64,000 bases of DNA from Beaufortia kweichowensis (taxonomy: Eukaryota > Chordata > Actinopteri > Cypriniformes > Gastromyzontidae): NCBI GenBank assembly GCA_019155185.1, contig CM032815.1, positions 3,977,001 through 4,041,000 on the forward strand, given 5' to 3'. This document shows positions 25,759-39,237 of the stretch, one piece after another (position 1 is the stretch's first letter; each line of letters starts with the position of its first letter). A program made the translations under genes and the position numbers. The notes beneath the pieces were generated by a model that saw only the letters and a list, made by a program, of their open reading frames with translations, was not told the DNA's origin and searched no databases.

Positions 25759-28700
25759 AAACTAGACACACAGATGGACAGACAGATATTAATAGCTAGA
25801 TTTTGAAAGGCCTGTTTTTCTTCTAAACTGAATTCATAGTCTCCAAAAGCAGCATCGATCAATAAAGGCCTCTAAACATATCATCAAAAACAGAAATGCC
25901 AAATGTTTTAAACGGGAATCACTAGATGAGAAGTGAAAAGCAATATCAGAGGCATAGGAGTGTGGTATAGGGATCAGACAATGAGATGTGACAGAAAAGA
26001 CCCTCTGATCTGAGCAGGTAATGATGGCGGATGATGGCGGTGAATGCAGCCCTGGCAAATAACTGCAACAAATCACTAAAAAAAGAGGCCTGTTTTGTAT
26101 TCATTACATTTCAGTCTTTGCATTCCTGGCATTCTCCCAGCCATAATGAGAATGTATTTGTTGAAATATTAACCAACAAATTGCATTTCATGTTAATTTC
26201 AAGATGGAAGACTCTTTATGTGAGTTGCCATTATTTAGGGGTTGTATTTGTCTTAATTTACCTAATGTGATATATTCTCTCCATTATGTTCACACTGGCA
26301 TACATGAGAAGCTTCTAGGGGGACTACCCTTGATATTGTCCTCATGTATGATGCATGAGCAAGTTTAACTTAATTGCAAAAACTGATTAATTGAGCTTCA
26401 GCGTGTAATTGAATAAAACATGATTCAGTTTTTCTCTAAATACATTTCATCTCTCTTATGAGTGATGCAGCATGCTCCCACTACCATAAAACATCAGCTG
26501 GAACTGTCAGGACAAGTGTGCAGTCTGTGAATTTAGCTGAATAATCACATTAGTTTGAGAGTTATGGCGACATCATATCATCGCGTCTTAATGATGCCAT
26601 TAAGCACAGTCGCAAGAGTACGGTAGAAGTGGGAGTTTGAGGAACATTGCTGGAGATAACAAATTGCTATTGAATTTGTAAAAGCTAACAATGAGTCACC
26701 CGATCTAGACGTTCTGCAGTCATATTGTTTACCAGCTGCTTTACTGGTCAGATAACTAGTCGGACACAATTTTGGAAACGTTCATTCTACTGGTTTTGTT
26801 AATGATCCTTTATTTCCTCAAAAGAAGATAAATTACAATGACATGTTACAATGCCTCAAGCAATCCCACCACAAGACGCATTGACTAATTTCCACAGGCA
26901 ATTGAAAGACATTATCATGCACGTCCAATCCAGAGCCTTTATCAATAGAAATTAACTTAACCTCTCGAATAAGGTGACTGCAAAAACGATTTGAAAAATT
27001 CTCTATTAAGCCAGGCTGGGGAAAAAATTGCACCAGGGTGGCAACATATCAGACATCATACGAGTGTTCAGCAATCAGCAGTGACAGAGGAAAACGCTTT
27101 GAAAATGCTATAGCACTATACGTAATTAGCCCATCCACCATACAGCCGCTTGGGCCTGCGCCAGCCAAACGTGATTTATTACCATGATCAACCACACAAC
27201 CAACACCTGACAACTCACACTGAACCGGGGCCAAGCCATCTGACACTGTGTATTTAAAGCTCAACACATCCTAACCAAAAAATGTGATGGATATTGTCCT
27301 TTTTTTTTTAAGAACAACATTCAAATGATAAAAAAATAAACAAATATTTGCAAAAAAATTCCCTAAAAAGTGTCTTCAGTGTTTTTTGTTCCTCACAGTC
27401 TCATCCATATGGGAATAGCCTTTCACTGAAAACAAACCACATTATTTAGATTTTCTTTAATAATAAAAATCATGTTTCTTCATGAAGATAATCACAATAA
27501 GTTGTCATTTTAATCTTTAGCCTATCTAAAAATGATTTAAAAATAAATTAGCCCAAAATAAATTAATTAGTAGGTAGTGTTGATCAGACACGTCACATCG
27601 TGGTGACATTCACATCTGATGATGACATACAGTTTCACAATAACACACACAGACACACAAGACCAGCATGCTTCACACATGTCCTACATCTGGTCCGGCC
27701 AAAATCCCTATAGCAAAATATTGACTGCCCATCACGCTGTGATCGCCATGGAGACTGACAGACCGCTAAGGCCAAATGACATTTAATGTGAAAAGCAATA
27801 CACAGAGTCCTTATGTAATGGAAAAGGATCCAACTCCCCCACACGCTCAAAGCCTACAGTGTTGCATGACAGTTGTACAAGAGGGAATGATGCCAAAAAC
27901 CCGATGGCCAAAAGTGAAGTGTAAATGCATAAAAGCATAAAAGGAAACAAAAGACTTGGCGAGAATGTGTTTATTTGCTGCCCTTTGATGGGGGACCAAT
28001 TTGCTTGATTATACAGAAAAAACAATCACAGTGGCCTGACCGCGAAACAGCATTATGATCAAATCAGAGGCTGGAGACGCAGGAAGTGATTTCTATGTTC
28101 TGCCAAAGGGAAAATTTATTTGAATGCATAAACAGAATCAACACATGTCGCTGTTGCTTTCAACTGCATTGCTCATATAGATTCATTGATTTACAGGGTG
28201 TGGCTGAAAATGACAATATATCACATTGATCTGCTCCTGAATAAGACTGGCTGCTGCTAATCATCCCGCGGGAGACCGGCACACATTTAGATGCCCAATT
28301 TCCTGTTGCTCTCCAATGCATTAATATTCCACTTTCACTACCTCTGCCTATCTATCTGTCATTCTCTCTCGCTCTCTCTCTCTTTGTCTTTTTGGAGGCC
28401 CCCTTAATTGTGGCTCTGTGAAGCGAGAAGGTCCCTCTGTTCTCCTCTTCCATTCTGAAAAGGACTAAAATTGGTGTGTATCAGGCGACTGAGCCCCTTC
28501 TGTTGCCATCATATGCAAAGTGCAGCACTGTAGACACGGGAGAAAATCTGACATTAACCCCTTCTATGTTAGCAACTGGTTTCAAGAGCTAATTATATAA
28601 TACGGCCACATTCACTCTTGGCACAAAACCTTGTAAGGTCCCCTCGCACGTGCACTTCTTTTAGAGATGGCTGCTAATTGGCTGCCTTTGAAAAATTGCT

Positions 28701-30145
28701 TTAAGTTCACACTCGGAGTTGATGCTGGACAGTTAGGAGAGCTTTTCCCCATTAGTAATTGTTCAGGCTGAGAAAGCTTTGTTGATGTACACTCCTTTGA
28801 AGAAGACCTGAGCAGGTTGGCTAGTAATTTGGTGGAGAAATTGTACTAGAGGCTTGCTAATGATATGTTCGGCATCCTGCTTTTCCCTTCAACTTGTGAT
28901 GGAAAATTGGAGCGCCCATCATTTCGTTTCCCTGGAGATGAAATGACTCTTCCAATTCCCACAGTCTGTAGCCGGATCCTGGAGGGAGGTGACAGCAATT
29001 ACGGTCCTCATCGGCCAGCAGCACTGGGGAAATATGCTCTGACACACAGTCTTTGGCTATTGGTGGGACCAGAGTCTGGTTTGACACCGGCTATCTCATC
29101 AAAATAGCCATTTCTCTCTCTCTTGGCTGTCTCTGCGTAACACAGTTCCTTTCACTTTAAATAAGCTGTTTGTATGCGTGTAAGTGGACTTACAATATGC
29201 TTGTTTATATATCTGAATACTCATTACAGGCCATTTCTGTGCCGCCCGTGTCGGATAACGACTTACACTAGACGAACGCGATGATCGTGGACGGGCTACA
29301 GAAACGCTGTTAAATATGCAAAGGGTAACTCATTTGACTGCATTGCATATTGACTAAAATGCAAATTAGTAAAGCACAACATGGCTTCTGCTTTTGGTGT
29401 AGGAGGTGACAAAAAGACAGTGGGGAATCAATGTTATCAACTCGTAGCTTATTGCACTTATGCAGGTGGGGATTAGAGGATGATCTGGGGATGGAAATTC
29501 AAATTCAACACCATGCTGCGCTCTGATTAAATGTCAGCCAGATTCAGACTTTGTATTAAATGCATTAGATGCATTTTTTGCATCAAATTAAAAGTTAATG
29601 CAGTATGTACTTACGATTAAGACAAATTATTATATAAACAGATTGTTTGTACAGATTTACAACCTGTCATTTTGATTACTATCGAAAAAGACACATTATA
29701 ATGGGGGCATTTTATTGCCAGAAAATCTGTATGAACCTGCTTAAGTCAATACTGGAAGCAGATAAATAAAAAAATAGATATTAAAATAGTACAGTATGTC
29801 TCTTTTATATGCCAAGATTTAAACCTTTAAAACTTATTCAATTACGTTTTTTTACTTTAATGTGATGATATTTGGTTTTACATGTAAAATTTTACTTTGG
29901 AGGAAAAGCATTTTTGTATTGTTTTCCAGTAAAATATCCTATATTATAATCCAATATTATTTACATCTCATGTATTTTATCCTATAATAAACAGGATCAA
30001 ATAACATGAGATGTAAATAATAGGCATAACTCACTATAATATCCTTCAATATAACTTGTTTTAGTAGAATATACCGTATGTTGATTTGAGTTTATTTTTC
30101 TTATCAGCAAATAGTTTGTAAAAAGTATAAATCTAACAAAATTAA

Positions 30146-30406
30146 CCTGGTAACTGTCACTGTTCCAATCTAATCTAAGACTAATCAAGACAAACTATAA
30201 ACTGATAGAATTTAGACAAGACTCAAGATGAAATATTTGACAATAAATAAATTATATTAAATTAATAAATAATAAAAAAGTTAATGTTACTGTAATTTAT
30301 AAAAATACTTAATTAATGATTTTTTTTTAACTTGAAAAAATATAAAAAATTGTAGTTTAGTACATTTTCATCTGTATACTCAATTTCTGCTGTGACAGTT
30401 ATCAGG
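30146..30406. mobile_element. Palindromic TTAA-flanked MITE, best-preserved copy
   Basis: The element is bounded on both sides by TTAA (30142-30145 and 30407-30410). Including the TTAA, its left end reads TTAACCTGGTAACTGTCAC and its right end is the reverse complement of TTAACCTGATAACTGTCAC, which is 18 of 19 matches. It is 261 bases long and has no ORF, so it is non-autonomous. TTAA target duplication is the hallmark of piggyBac-type transposons, so a piggyBac-like MITE is the natural reading. The CCTG terminus is not one I can match to a named family. Interior text such as 'gacaaactataaactgatag' is shared with the copies near 3.4 and 32.3 kb. Confidence 0.7.
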
Positions 30407-31667
30407 TTAACCGAAGACAGGCTTTTTACTGAAAAACAAAACATCTGCAAAACATGGCTTGATATTATTTTGCTGTGTCACAAAAAATGTAAATTACGTA
30501 TATAAACATATAATATTGGTCGTCATATGAAATAATAACCACAATCAACTACGGATTCAGACAAAACTTATATCCCAACTCTATTCCTAATTTCAACTTA
30601 TTTTATTCAATTTATACAAAAGTGCTTTTTAAACTGTTCATTGAAGTTAAGAGGACTTTCTTCATTTGGCTCCTGGGGCATCCGAGCATGAACTCTCTAG
30701 CTCTTTCTTCAGGATCTGCTCCAGCGGTGTTTCTGTGCTGGAATGCTCTGCTTGCTATAAGAGTGACACTACTGTTTTATCTCTCGCCTCTCTCAGGTTG
30801 TCCGTGCTGGACAAAAACTGCTCAGGGGTATAACGTGAGATGAAGGCAGGGTGGGCAGAGACTAATCCAGGACTGGGGAGGGCTGGAACATTCCTAAGGC
30901 CTGTTTACAACATGAAGAGATTGGCCAGGGGGACTTACAGCATTGTCACACCAAGCTGGGACCCAAAGAATAAACCTAATCTGACAGAATGGATAAACAC
31001 TGATGGCGGAACAGAAATGAGTGTGAGAGAGAAGCATAAGATGAAACGAGAGATAAACATACATTATGTATAAATATTATATACTATATATACCACACTG
31101 ATAATAAAAGTAGTATGTTATTCAACACCTATAGGCTAAAGAACAATGCTGGAGGATCTAAATATAAGCAACATGAGCTCTGACAGAAGCACACAGTTGT
31201 GCCAATTAAGCCCGTGCCAGTTTTTACCATTAGGCCCACATGTTGTGTACTTCTCAATGAGCTTTATGTAAAAAGCAATGACGCATGGAGACCATACTCA
31301 TCCCACTGAGAGAGACAAACCCTCATGGTCGGCTGTGCAGAGAAACTCTGATGAGAATTACCCTCAGCAGGCTCTCAATTGTCCCAATACACACTTCTTC
31401 CCATGTGAAGAATGCTGTTTCCTTCTGCTCCAGAGCGATCAGAGACTCTGCATGTGAATGAGGTGAAGATAGTCCTACAGATGTAAGGTGTGATTATAAG
31501 ACCAGCTGCAAATAAATGTGTGCAATGTACCGGCGGTAAGGAAGTAGCATTTTTCGAGTCTTTCACAACATTAGTGGTGTTATTAGTGGGGCTCGCTAAT
31601 GAAAGCATTACTATTACACATTTGCACACCCTACAACTAGAATCCCAGACCAGATTACCGCCAGCAA

Positions 31668-31700
31668 CTGCATAGCAACACCCTGGCAACCACTCAAAGA
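31668..31700. repeat. GTTGCCAGGGTGTT family fragment, reverse
   Basis: CTGCATAGCAACACCCTGGC followed by AACCACTC is one reversed unit. It underlies part of a spurious 111-codon minus-strand ORF. Confidence 0.5.
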
Positions 31701-31827
31701 ATTTTAGCATAACTGCAGTGAGTTTTGCACTTTTTTCAGAATATGTTAAAAAAAGTTTATTTTTGTGTCACTGTATATATTGAGCATACACATAAAACTG
31801 CACTGAACTACGATTTTATTTGTTTAA

Positions 31828-32681
31828 CCTGTTAACTGTCACCGTTCCTCAGGAACACCTATGATAGGTCTATTTCTTAAAACCTCTATCAATAAAGAAC
31901 AACAATCAGACCAAGACTGGTGTTTCAATACTCGCGAGGGAGAGAGCAGCTTTGAGATCTTCAGAAAGGTTCTCTATCACTCTTCTCCCTCGTAGCCTTT
32001 TTATTGCATAAAACAACTCCCATAAGACAACTCCCATTGAAGGACATGAAAGGATTCATGTGTGCAATAATACAGATAAGCATTATGAGTGTGGGCCTCT
32101 CAATGGCCTTGTTTCTTTAATACATGATTAATACTTGTGGTATGTGAATATTAAAAGTTCAAACGTAGCAGAAAAACAGAAACATATATCATTAGAAAAA
32201 CACAAGGTTAATGCCTGCAACTCTTAAACTTAATAAAGACAGAATAAAGGATAATACATTTTCTTGATTATATCTCCAACAACCTACGTTATTTCCCTGT
32301 TCACTTTAATATTTCATGGTTGAATTTTAATCTTATTATGACAAACTATAAATTGATGAAAGCGTATAGGACTCGAGAATAAATAAAAAATTCTCATAAA
32401 ATAAATATAAACAAAAAACATTAATTAAAACTTTAAACTTTTTAAACAACAAAAATGTTTGAAAACATATCTTATATTTAGATATCTTATTTTATATTTA
32501 TTAAAACAATATTTGTAATAATTAATAAATAATAATAAATGATCATTTATTGTTATAAAAATGTGTCAAATATTTATTCTCGATGCTTAGACCTTTCCAT
32601 TAATATACAGTTTGTCATGATTAGTTTAGAATTCAACCCCAAAACATTAAAGTGAATAGTGGAACGGTGACAGTTAACAGG
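31828..32681. mobile_element. Palindromic TTAA-flanked MITE, copy with an internal insertion
   Basis: The left end with TTAA (31824-31827) reads TTAACCTGTTAACTGTCAC and continues CCGTTCC. The right end mirrors it (GGAACGGTGACAGTTAACAGG), followed by ATAA, one base off TTAA. The right arm (about 32565-32681, reversed) matches the left arm of the copy at 3412 over roughly 110 bases. The corresponding left-arm text (TTCACTTTAATATTTC and onward) resumes only near 32298, so about 450 bases separate the left terminus from its arm. The element is therefore about 850 bases long instead of 230-400. Confidence 0.6.
31848..32297 (-). mobile_element. LTR-like segment inside the TTAA element
   Basis: This block interrupts the left arm of the surrounding palindromic element. 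Read on the minus strand it looks like a solo retroelement LTR. It starts near TGTTGGAGATATAATC and carries GCAATAAAAAGGC, which could serve as a TATA or polyadenylation-like box. It then has a run resembling an R-U5 region, with GATTGTTGTTCTTTATTG near the end. No flanking ORF, primer-binding site or clean target duplication was found, and a terminal CA at the junction is not clear. It could instead be a non-LTR insertion or unrelated DNA joined by deletion. Confidence 0.3.
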
Positions 32682-32718
32682 ATAATTATGACTAATTTTG
32701 GGGTAAAACACATGTATT

Positions 32719-32884
32719 ATTTACATTTACATTCATGCATTTGGCAGATTCTTTTACCCAGTAACTTACAATACATTCAAGCTATACATTTTATCAGTAT
32801 GTGTGCTCCCTGGGAATCAAACTCACAACTTTAAACTCAACTAATAATGCAATGCTGAACCATTTGAGCTACAGGAACGCAATT
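32719..32884 (-). mobile_element. tRNA-derived SINE, near full length
   Basis: Read on the minus strand, the element starts with CCTGTAGCTCAAATGGTTCA (a tRNA-like box A region). It has a box-B-like GAGTTTGATTCCCAGGGA, then ACATACTGATAAAATGTAT, and ends with the tail TCTGCCAAATGCATGAATGT followed by AAATG repeats. This layout is a very common tRNA-derived short repeat in cyprinid genomes (recognised from memory; I do not assert a family name). It has no coding role. Its tRNA-like 5' end abuts a 27-base minisatellite. Confidence 0.65.
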
Positions 32885-32990
32885 CCTCCTGTTTATCCCC
32901 TGTCCCAACCTTCTCCTGTTTATCCCCTGTCCCAACCTTCTCCTGTTTATCTCCTGTCCCAACCTTCTCCTGTTTATCTCCTGTTTTTGT
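32885..32990. repeat. 27-base minisatellite next to the SINE
   Basis: About 3.7 copies of CTCCTGTTTATCCCCTGTCC plus CAACCTT, with a C-to-T change in later copies. The period is a multiple of three, so it reads as a repeated PVYPLSQPS in one frame, but no gene context supports translation. It abuts the tRNA-like end of the SINE. Confidence 0.8.
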
Positions 32991-35900
32991 CATCGCATAC
33001 CACCCTTTATTCTTCTAACAGTGACATCAGAGGTGACCCATTCCTGCCGTAACGTCACCTAAACAGACACACACACACAGCATTCTCTTGATTTACAGCA
33101 CCTCAGCAAGCTGGACTATCTTTATGTGTGTGCTGCAAAGATGTCTCTCTTATTTATGGAACATCAACCCCTAGCAAGAATCTGTGATGCCTTGGGGAGC
33201 GTCCCAAGCCGGAGGAAAAGAGTGGCAGGGAAGGTCCCATGGGCCGCCAGGGGCCAACTTCAAGGCTGCTGTTGTTGGGAAGACAATAGCCCATGCCTAT
33301 CACTGACTGAGAGTCAGATGTGCTAAACACAGCAGATTGAGCCTCGGGTCTAAACCAGAGCTCAATGCCATTGTGAATCGTTCTTACTCTGAAATATATG
33401 GTAATGACTGACCGTAAGGCTGTCTTCTAACCCTCATTGCAGGCAACAGCGCTGGCCGTAACCCTCCCTCTGGGGGTTATAACAGGTTTAAAGCATATTT
33501 TATGCTTTCAGAACAATGTTAATATGTACGGCACAAAGAAGATCAAACATCTCATTTCACAGGGGAAATAAAAGAAATACAAATAGATGTTGAGATAATT
33601 GAATCGGCTTGTTATTTTGTGCTGCTTTATTAAATTACTGCATTATTAATTTCTATTTACTCGCTGTTTTACCATATGGGTCAACACAAAGGGAACAAGC
33701 AATCTCGCATTGTTACGGATAATTAGCCTTTTAAACGCTCTTTTAAAGTTGTAAAAGGATGTGTTTTAAAATAACCTATGATTGGTCCACACCTGTTTCA
33801 GCATCGTGGGAGCAGGTGTAGCCGACAGCTCAGGGTTCAAAGTTCAGTCACATCACAGATAGCAAAAGTGGTGTATTGGGTCGAAAAACGCATAGCCTGT
33901 GAACACGCGGAGCTCAGCAAGGCTAAAACAATGCTGACAGGGTACGTGTTTCGTACAGCTGTCTGGTTTGTCAGTGGGGACACATTTAGCTGAAGCTCTC
34001 ATCACCAACTGAACCGTTCAAGGCTGTGAACCGCCTTATTACAGGGCACATGTACCTTGTCAAACCAAACTCATGTTGAGCTTAAAGCTGAAGCACAAGA
34101 GATGATAAGAAGGAATGTAAACAATCACTGGAAAGACGTTTTAGTTTCTGGCTAATAGGAGATCTCTCAGCATGAGGTCAAAAGTGTTCACGCGTATCTA
34201 AGCATGCGTGTACGAATTCAGTCAATCAGCCATATGTTCATGTTGTTTGGTTGTAGAAAACAGGAACTCTAAAGTATAAAAATAGTTCATTTTGACACCT
34301 CAATTAGTATGACTCATCTGCTCGTGGTAATACAGAACAGTTTTTAATGCTTATGGAAAAGGCTAATTACTTATCTGAACGAGCTTACGCCTACACAACA
34401 TTACAGCAAAATGACCAAAATGTCACATACTTCACAAATACGTCATATGTCTGTCTAAGATACACAGATAAATATATTTGTGTGGTTCATTTGCGTACAT
34501 TGAGAGCATGGCGCCATGAATCTTTCTATGCAAATAATCCACACATACATATTTTCATAGAAATAAAAGTGGAAATGCTTTACTGAAATGCAAGTTTACT
34601 GAACAGTGCAAAATTAGGATAAAACATACACAAAAAAAGGAAACAAAATTTTTTACTCACTTTCTTATAGTTACTGTAAGAGTTTCAATACAGAATCAAT
34701 ATAACAAATATGACAAAATCACAATTATAATTGTAATATCTGCAAAACTGAATTGCAATTGGTATACTTTTTTTGTGTAAATACCTAAACATTTCAAAAA
34801 CACAAATCAAAAACTAAGAAATTAAGACTTGTTTTTAATAAATGTATATTAAAGTAAGTTTATGTTTTAATTGATCTGTTTACTAATTTTAAGCATGAAT
34901 CTATAAAAAATGAATAAACTTAAGAATTAGATATACAAGATATATTCTCTTTATCTTTGTTTTCAAATAAACATATCTTGTTGTAAGGTAATATTTAATA
35001 TACCTACTGCTAACTGAGCATGTGTATTTTTGCAGTGTTGCACATTTGTGCATTTGCATACTCAATTCTGTTGTTCTTATACTACAGAGATAGCACAGAT
35101 ATCACAATGTGTTCATTCTGTAGCACAGCCGACTGACGACAGCACAGTGCCAAGTATTATAATATGCTGCATTTTACTTACACAACCCCAAGCTTCCTTT
35201 TTTTAGCTCTGGTATTTCCTTCAGGAACTGCAAATCTAGTTTGTTGTTTACAATCTAAAGAACTGCATTGTACTTTAAGAGCCAGACAATGAGAAGTCTG
35301 CAGTGTCGAAATGAGCCTATATGACAAGACTATAAAATATCCTAGACGCTGTCTGGGAGCTTGTGGTTCTTGTGAGTTTATTATAAGACCGAATACGTTT
35401 CATTCTCTTAATAAGGCAGAACGACCCAGTTTGAGTCAACCCAAATACATCTTTATCAAAATTTAAATGCAAAATGAAATCTGGCATGGATCAACAGTTA
35501 ACATCTGCAGCCCTGAAGGGACTTCAAAACCTTTCAGCGTTGTTGAAGAAGCTGAAGACTATAACATTAATATATCTGTAGAGCATATAATCATAATGCA
35601 TTTGACACTTATATGAAACAGTCACGCAACACCATATGTAATTACCTCGAACGTGTGGGCGAGCAATTCAATCTGGTGCAGCATGCTGCAAAGTTATATT
35701 GAAAGTGTAAAAAGCTGAAAGTAACAGATGCAGAAGTGTTGGAGTTATTTTTTGTCTTGGTCAAAGGTAGGTGAGATGAGGCTGTGCACTCTCTGTGCAG
35801 AAAACGAGGATAGTCCAGCAACTCAAGGACTTTTATAGTGCAGACACACATTTCTTTGACCAATTAAGGAATTTCAGACAATAAAATAGTGAATTGTTAT

Positions 35901-36811
35901 TCATTAACTGTTTGTAATCTATTTTAAATACCTGTAGGAGATTTAATATGAGAAATTGGATCGTAAAAAGGGGAGTTGGATACCAAAATGGTGCCAGGTG
36001 GTTGAAAGTAAAAAGCGTTTACAATATCAGCCAAAAAGAAGTTATTCAGAATAATGTGCAACTGATGAATTGCGCACAAAAACACCAAAAAAAGACAAAT
36101 AATAATAAAGTAAACAGAGTTTTTACTTGGTATGCAATATAAATGCATGTAATATGGACTATATGGACAGCCTAGATTCAACAACACAACTCAAATAATT
36201 AAAAACAAATCAAATTTACACTCAAAAAATGAGCTTCCAAATAGTTTGATGGAAGATTTTGTAATCCTAACTTTAAATTAGTTTTTAAAAGTCACTTTTA
36301 AGTTCAACATACTCACAACAAAATGAAATACTTTGTTTTTTTTTAGGGAGAGAGGCATTCTGGGACATGGACACACACAAAGAAAGAGAAAGCTGTGTAG
36401 TGTAACGTCAGGTTGCATAGGTCAGCGTTTAAACCGACCTATGCACACATGGGAAGTGCCATGTTTGCACCGTCGCTGAATGTTTGAGATACTCAGCTGT
36501 CCGTCCATCTCCTCAGCCTCTTCACTTTCCTTTAAGATAAAGACCCGAGGGCCAGCTGTACACTGCCGTATCAATCCACACTCACAAACAAGCTCCTGTG
36601 CTGGATAATGGTGACCGAACCTATTAGTCCATCTGGGTAGCTGATGATGACCGGTTACACATTACAAGTACCCATCCCACCCACCCACACAAACAAACAA
36701 CAAACAAGCCCTCGCCTAACAAGCTCATTTACATGTTCCCTAAAGCCCAGCCAAATTGAGCAGACTGCATATTATTTTTCCATGGCTGCTGAACACAAAC
36801 ACTACAGGAAG

Positions 36812-36838
36812 ACACACACACACACACACACACACACA
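36812..36838. repeat. (CA)n microsatellite
   Basis: About 13 CA units followed by GAGAGAAAGAGA. Confidence 0.9.
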
Positions 36839-38841
36839 GAGAGAAAGAGACACCTTATGTCATATGACACGTGTCTCACACAGGCTGTGTTTTTTGTTTC
36901 TGCTCCTGTCAATCATTTCAGCTTCCGTTCAAACACAACTATTACACCGGCAGCTGTCTAGGTTTAACCCCCACTTTTGCTTAGCTATACAGTCCTGACC
37001 TTTGACCCCGGCTATGTGAACAGCAGCCCCACTTTATATGGCAATCAAAAAGAAAATGTGAGTCTTATAAGAACATTTTCACTTATATTTTATATTCGCT
37101 TAATATAAAATATTTCACTTAATATTTTATTTGTGCTGCTTTTCCAAATATTTTTAAGTAGTTCATCATAAATATATATTTGGTCATCACTTATTCACTC
37201 CTAGACAAAAGATTTATGATTCTTCTTTATGAACGGTGAGCAAAATTTCACCTGTGCGTATAAAACGTGTATCTATTCAAACCTATTAAAAATATGAATA
37301 TATAAAAATATAATTACAAAATATTATATTTTATAGGTATCTAGATAATTTTTCCATATGATGCTAGAGTACAGCTTGCATTGATCGCATCCATTCACAC
37401 TGTTTCACTGAGGAAAATATGTTAAATAGACTTTCTAATTAAATCGCGGTCCTTATTCAGTTATCTCTTTTATATGCCAATTCAAGTCCAATATCAATCT
37501 GTAACCTCCTGGAAGCCTTCCAAACTAATATTCTGCATACAGGTATTTCATAAAAGGTCATAGTCAATGCAGCTGGGCTTTTTCTTTATTGCTCTGAATA
37601 TCAGACCGAGCTGTTTCTCTTTATTCGAGTCATGACTCATGACACTCATGCACAAAGACTGTTATGCTTGTGTTTGAATACCATATGCACATACTGTATA
37701 CATGTATGAACAGAGCCACGTCAATCTGTAATTTGTCTGGATTATAACAGCCTTGAAGATAACTGCTAAAAAGAAAGAAGAAGTAGTTTAAAGCTGTAAA
37801 TGTCATTAAATTTATTATAATTCAAAATAACAAAATTGTATTTTCGTTTAGACAAATATGCACTAAAGAATTGTGCACAATAAGACAAGGAACAGATCAA
37901 TATTGATTTAAAGGTTTAGAGTTCAGTGTTGGTGCATAACAAAAGTTGAGTTCAGGTTTGTTTAGTGTGGATTTAGCATTGGAAGTCTGCACAGTTAGTA
38001 TGCATTACAAGACACACAGCGTTCCTCTGGGTTTGCTTAGCTAAAAGCATCATTAGTCAAATCAAATTCAAATGCAACTTCCAATAAAGGAGTGAGATTA
38101 TTTTATACAGTGCACAAGAGATGGTTGAAGTACTCATTAAACCTATGGAGTAAACAATAAACCTATTCTGTGTACAAAACTCCCTGCAGCTTATCGCTTA
38201 AATATGCACATGTGGACACGCGTGACTCAACGGACCAGGAAAAAGCTGATCTATCTGTTACTTTGCGGCTCCGCATTGCTACGGAATACGAATACAGATG
38301 TGACATTTAAATATTATGACAGTGTCGTGAGTGTAATCATCTTCAAAGTTAAATATTGAAGAGTGGATTAAAGCTGACATTACCTTAATTCCTCAATGTC
38401 ACTCATAAAACAGAAGCACAATCCATTTGGCAGGTTTGGGTCGCCCGGCTTTATGTAAAACCTGCTTTCAAATTTCAAAATAGCAATGAAGGCTCAACAG
38501 TTCTCATAGCGCTGATGTGTATGACGGCAATTATTGGACAGCAGGTCTGCTTCCCAAAAGACCTTGCACAAAAGTGAATATCATTTTGTTAAAAAAGATT
38601 TTGGCTTTGAGGATTCTGACAGCTTCAAGGACTTCAAAACAGATTTTATTGAAGAAAATAAAACAGCTACAGATGAAATATAAAAAATAGTATATGTAAT
38701 GTTATGATGAGAATATTTGAACATTACAGAAACATCATGCCCTCTCAAGAATAAAATAAAAAAATCTTTTGATAATTATGTTTCATAGTTATTGGAAGTT
38801 AAAAAAGGTCTTTGCTTTTTTTCTAAGATCATTTGATTTAA

Positions 38842-39042
38842 CCTGATAACTGTCACTGGACGTATTGTGGATGCACATTAAAATGCATTATCCAATCTAC
38901 TACATCTTAAAAATGTATATATTTATTTTACAAATATATTAAATATATTTATAAAATAAAATAAAATAAAATAAAATAAAATAAAATAAAATAAAATAAA
39001 ATAAAATAAAATAAAATAAAATAAAATAAAATATCTATCTAA

Positions 39043-39094
<52 letters not shown>

Positions 39095-39237
39095 ATTGTT
39101 TCTATCTATAAATGTGTCAAATGTGCCAAATATTTATTTGTAATGATTAAATTAGAATTCTATTAACTTTTAAAATATTAAAGTGAACAATTAAATAATC
39201 TAAATGCTCATCCTGTGGAATGCTGACAGTTAACAGG
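38842..39237. mobile_element. Palindromic TTAA-flanked MITE containing two microsatellites
   Basis: TTAA lies at 38838-38841 and 39238-39241. Including it, the left end reads TTAACCTGATAACTGTCAC and the right end, reversed, TTAACCTGTTAACTGTCAG. Its interior holds an (AAAAT)n tract and an (ATCT)n tract, which account for most of the extra length over the 261-base copy. The right-arm text (AAATATTTATT, AGAATTCTATTAA) matches the family. No ORF is present. Confidence 0.65.
38951..39094. repeat. (AAAAT)n and (ATCT)n compound microsatellite
   Basis: An uninterrupted ATAAA pentamer tract to about 39032 runs directly into an ATCT tetramer tract with one AACT interruption. It lies inside a TTAA-type MITE and is likely length-polymorphic. 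Confidence 0.9.

Noticed and set aside
31375..31710. 111-codon minus-strand ORF
   Set aside because: Part of it is translated from a GTTGCCAGGGTGTT repeat unit, and the rest shows no family features.
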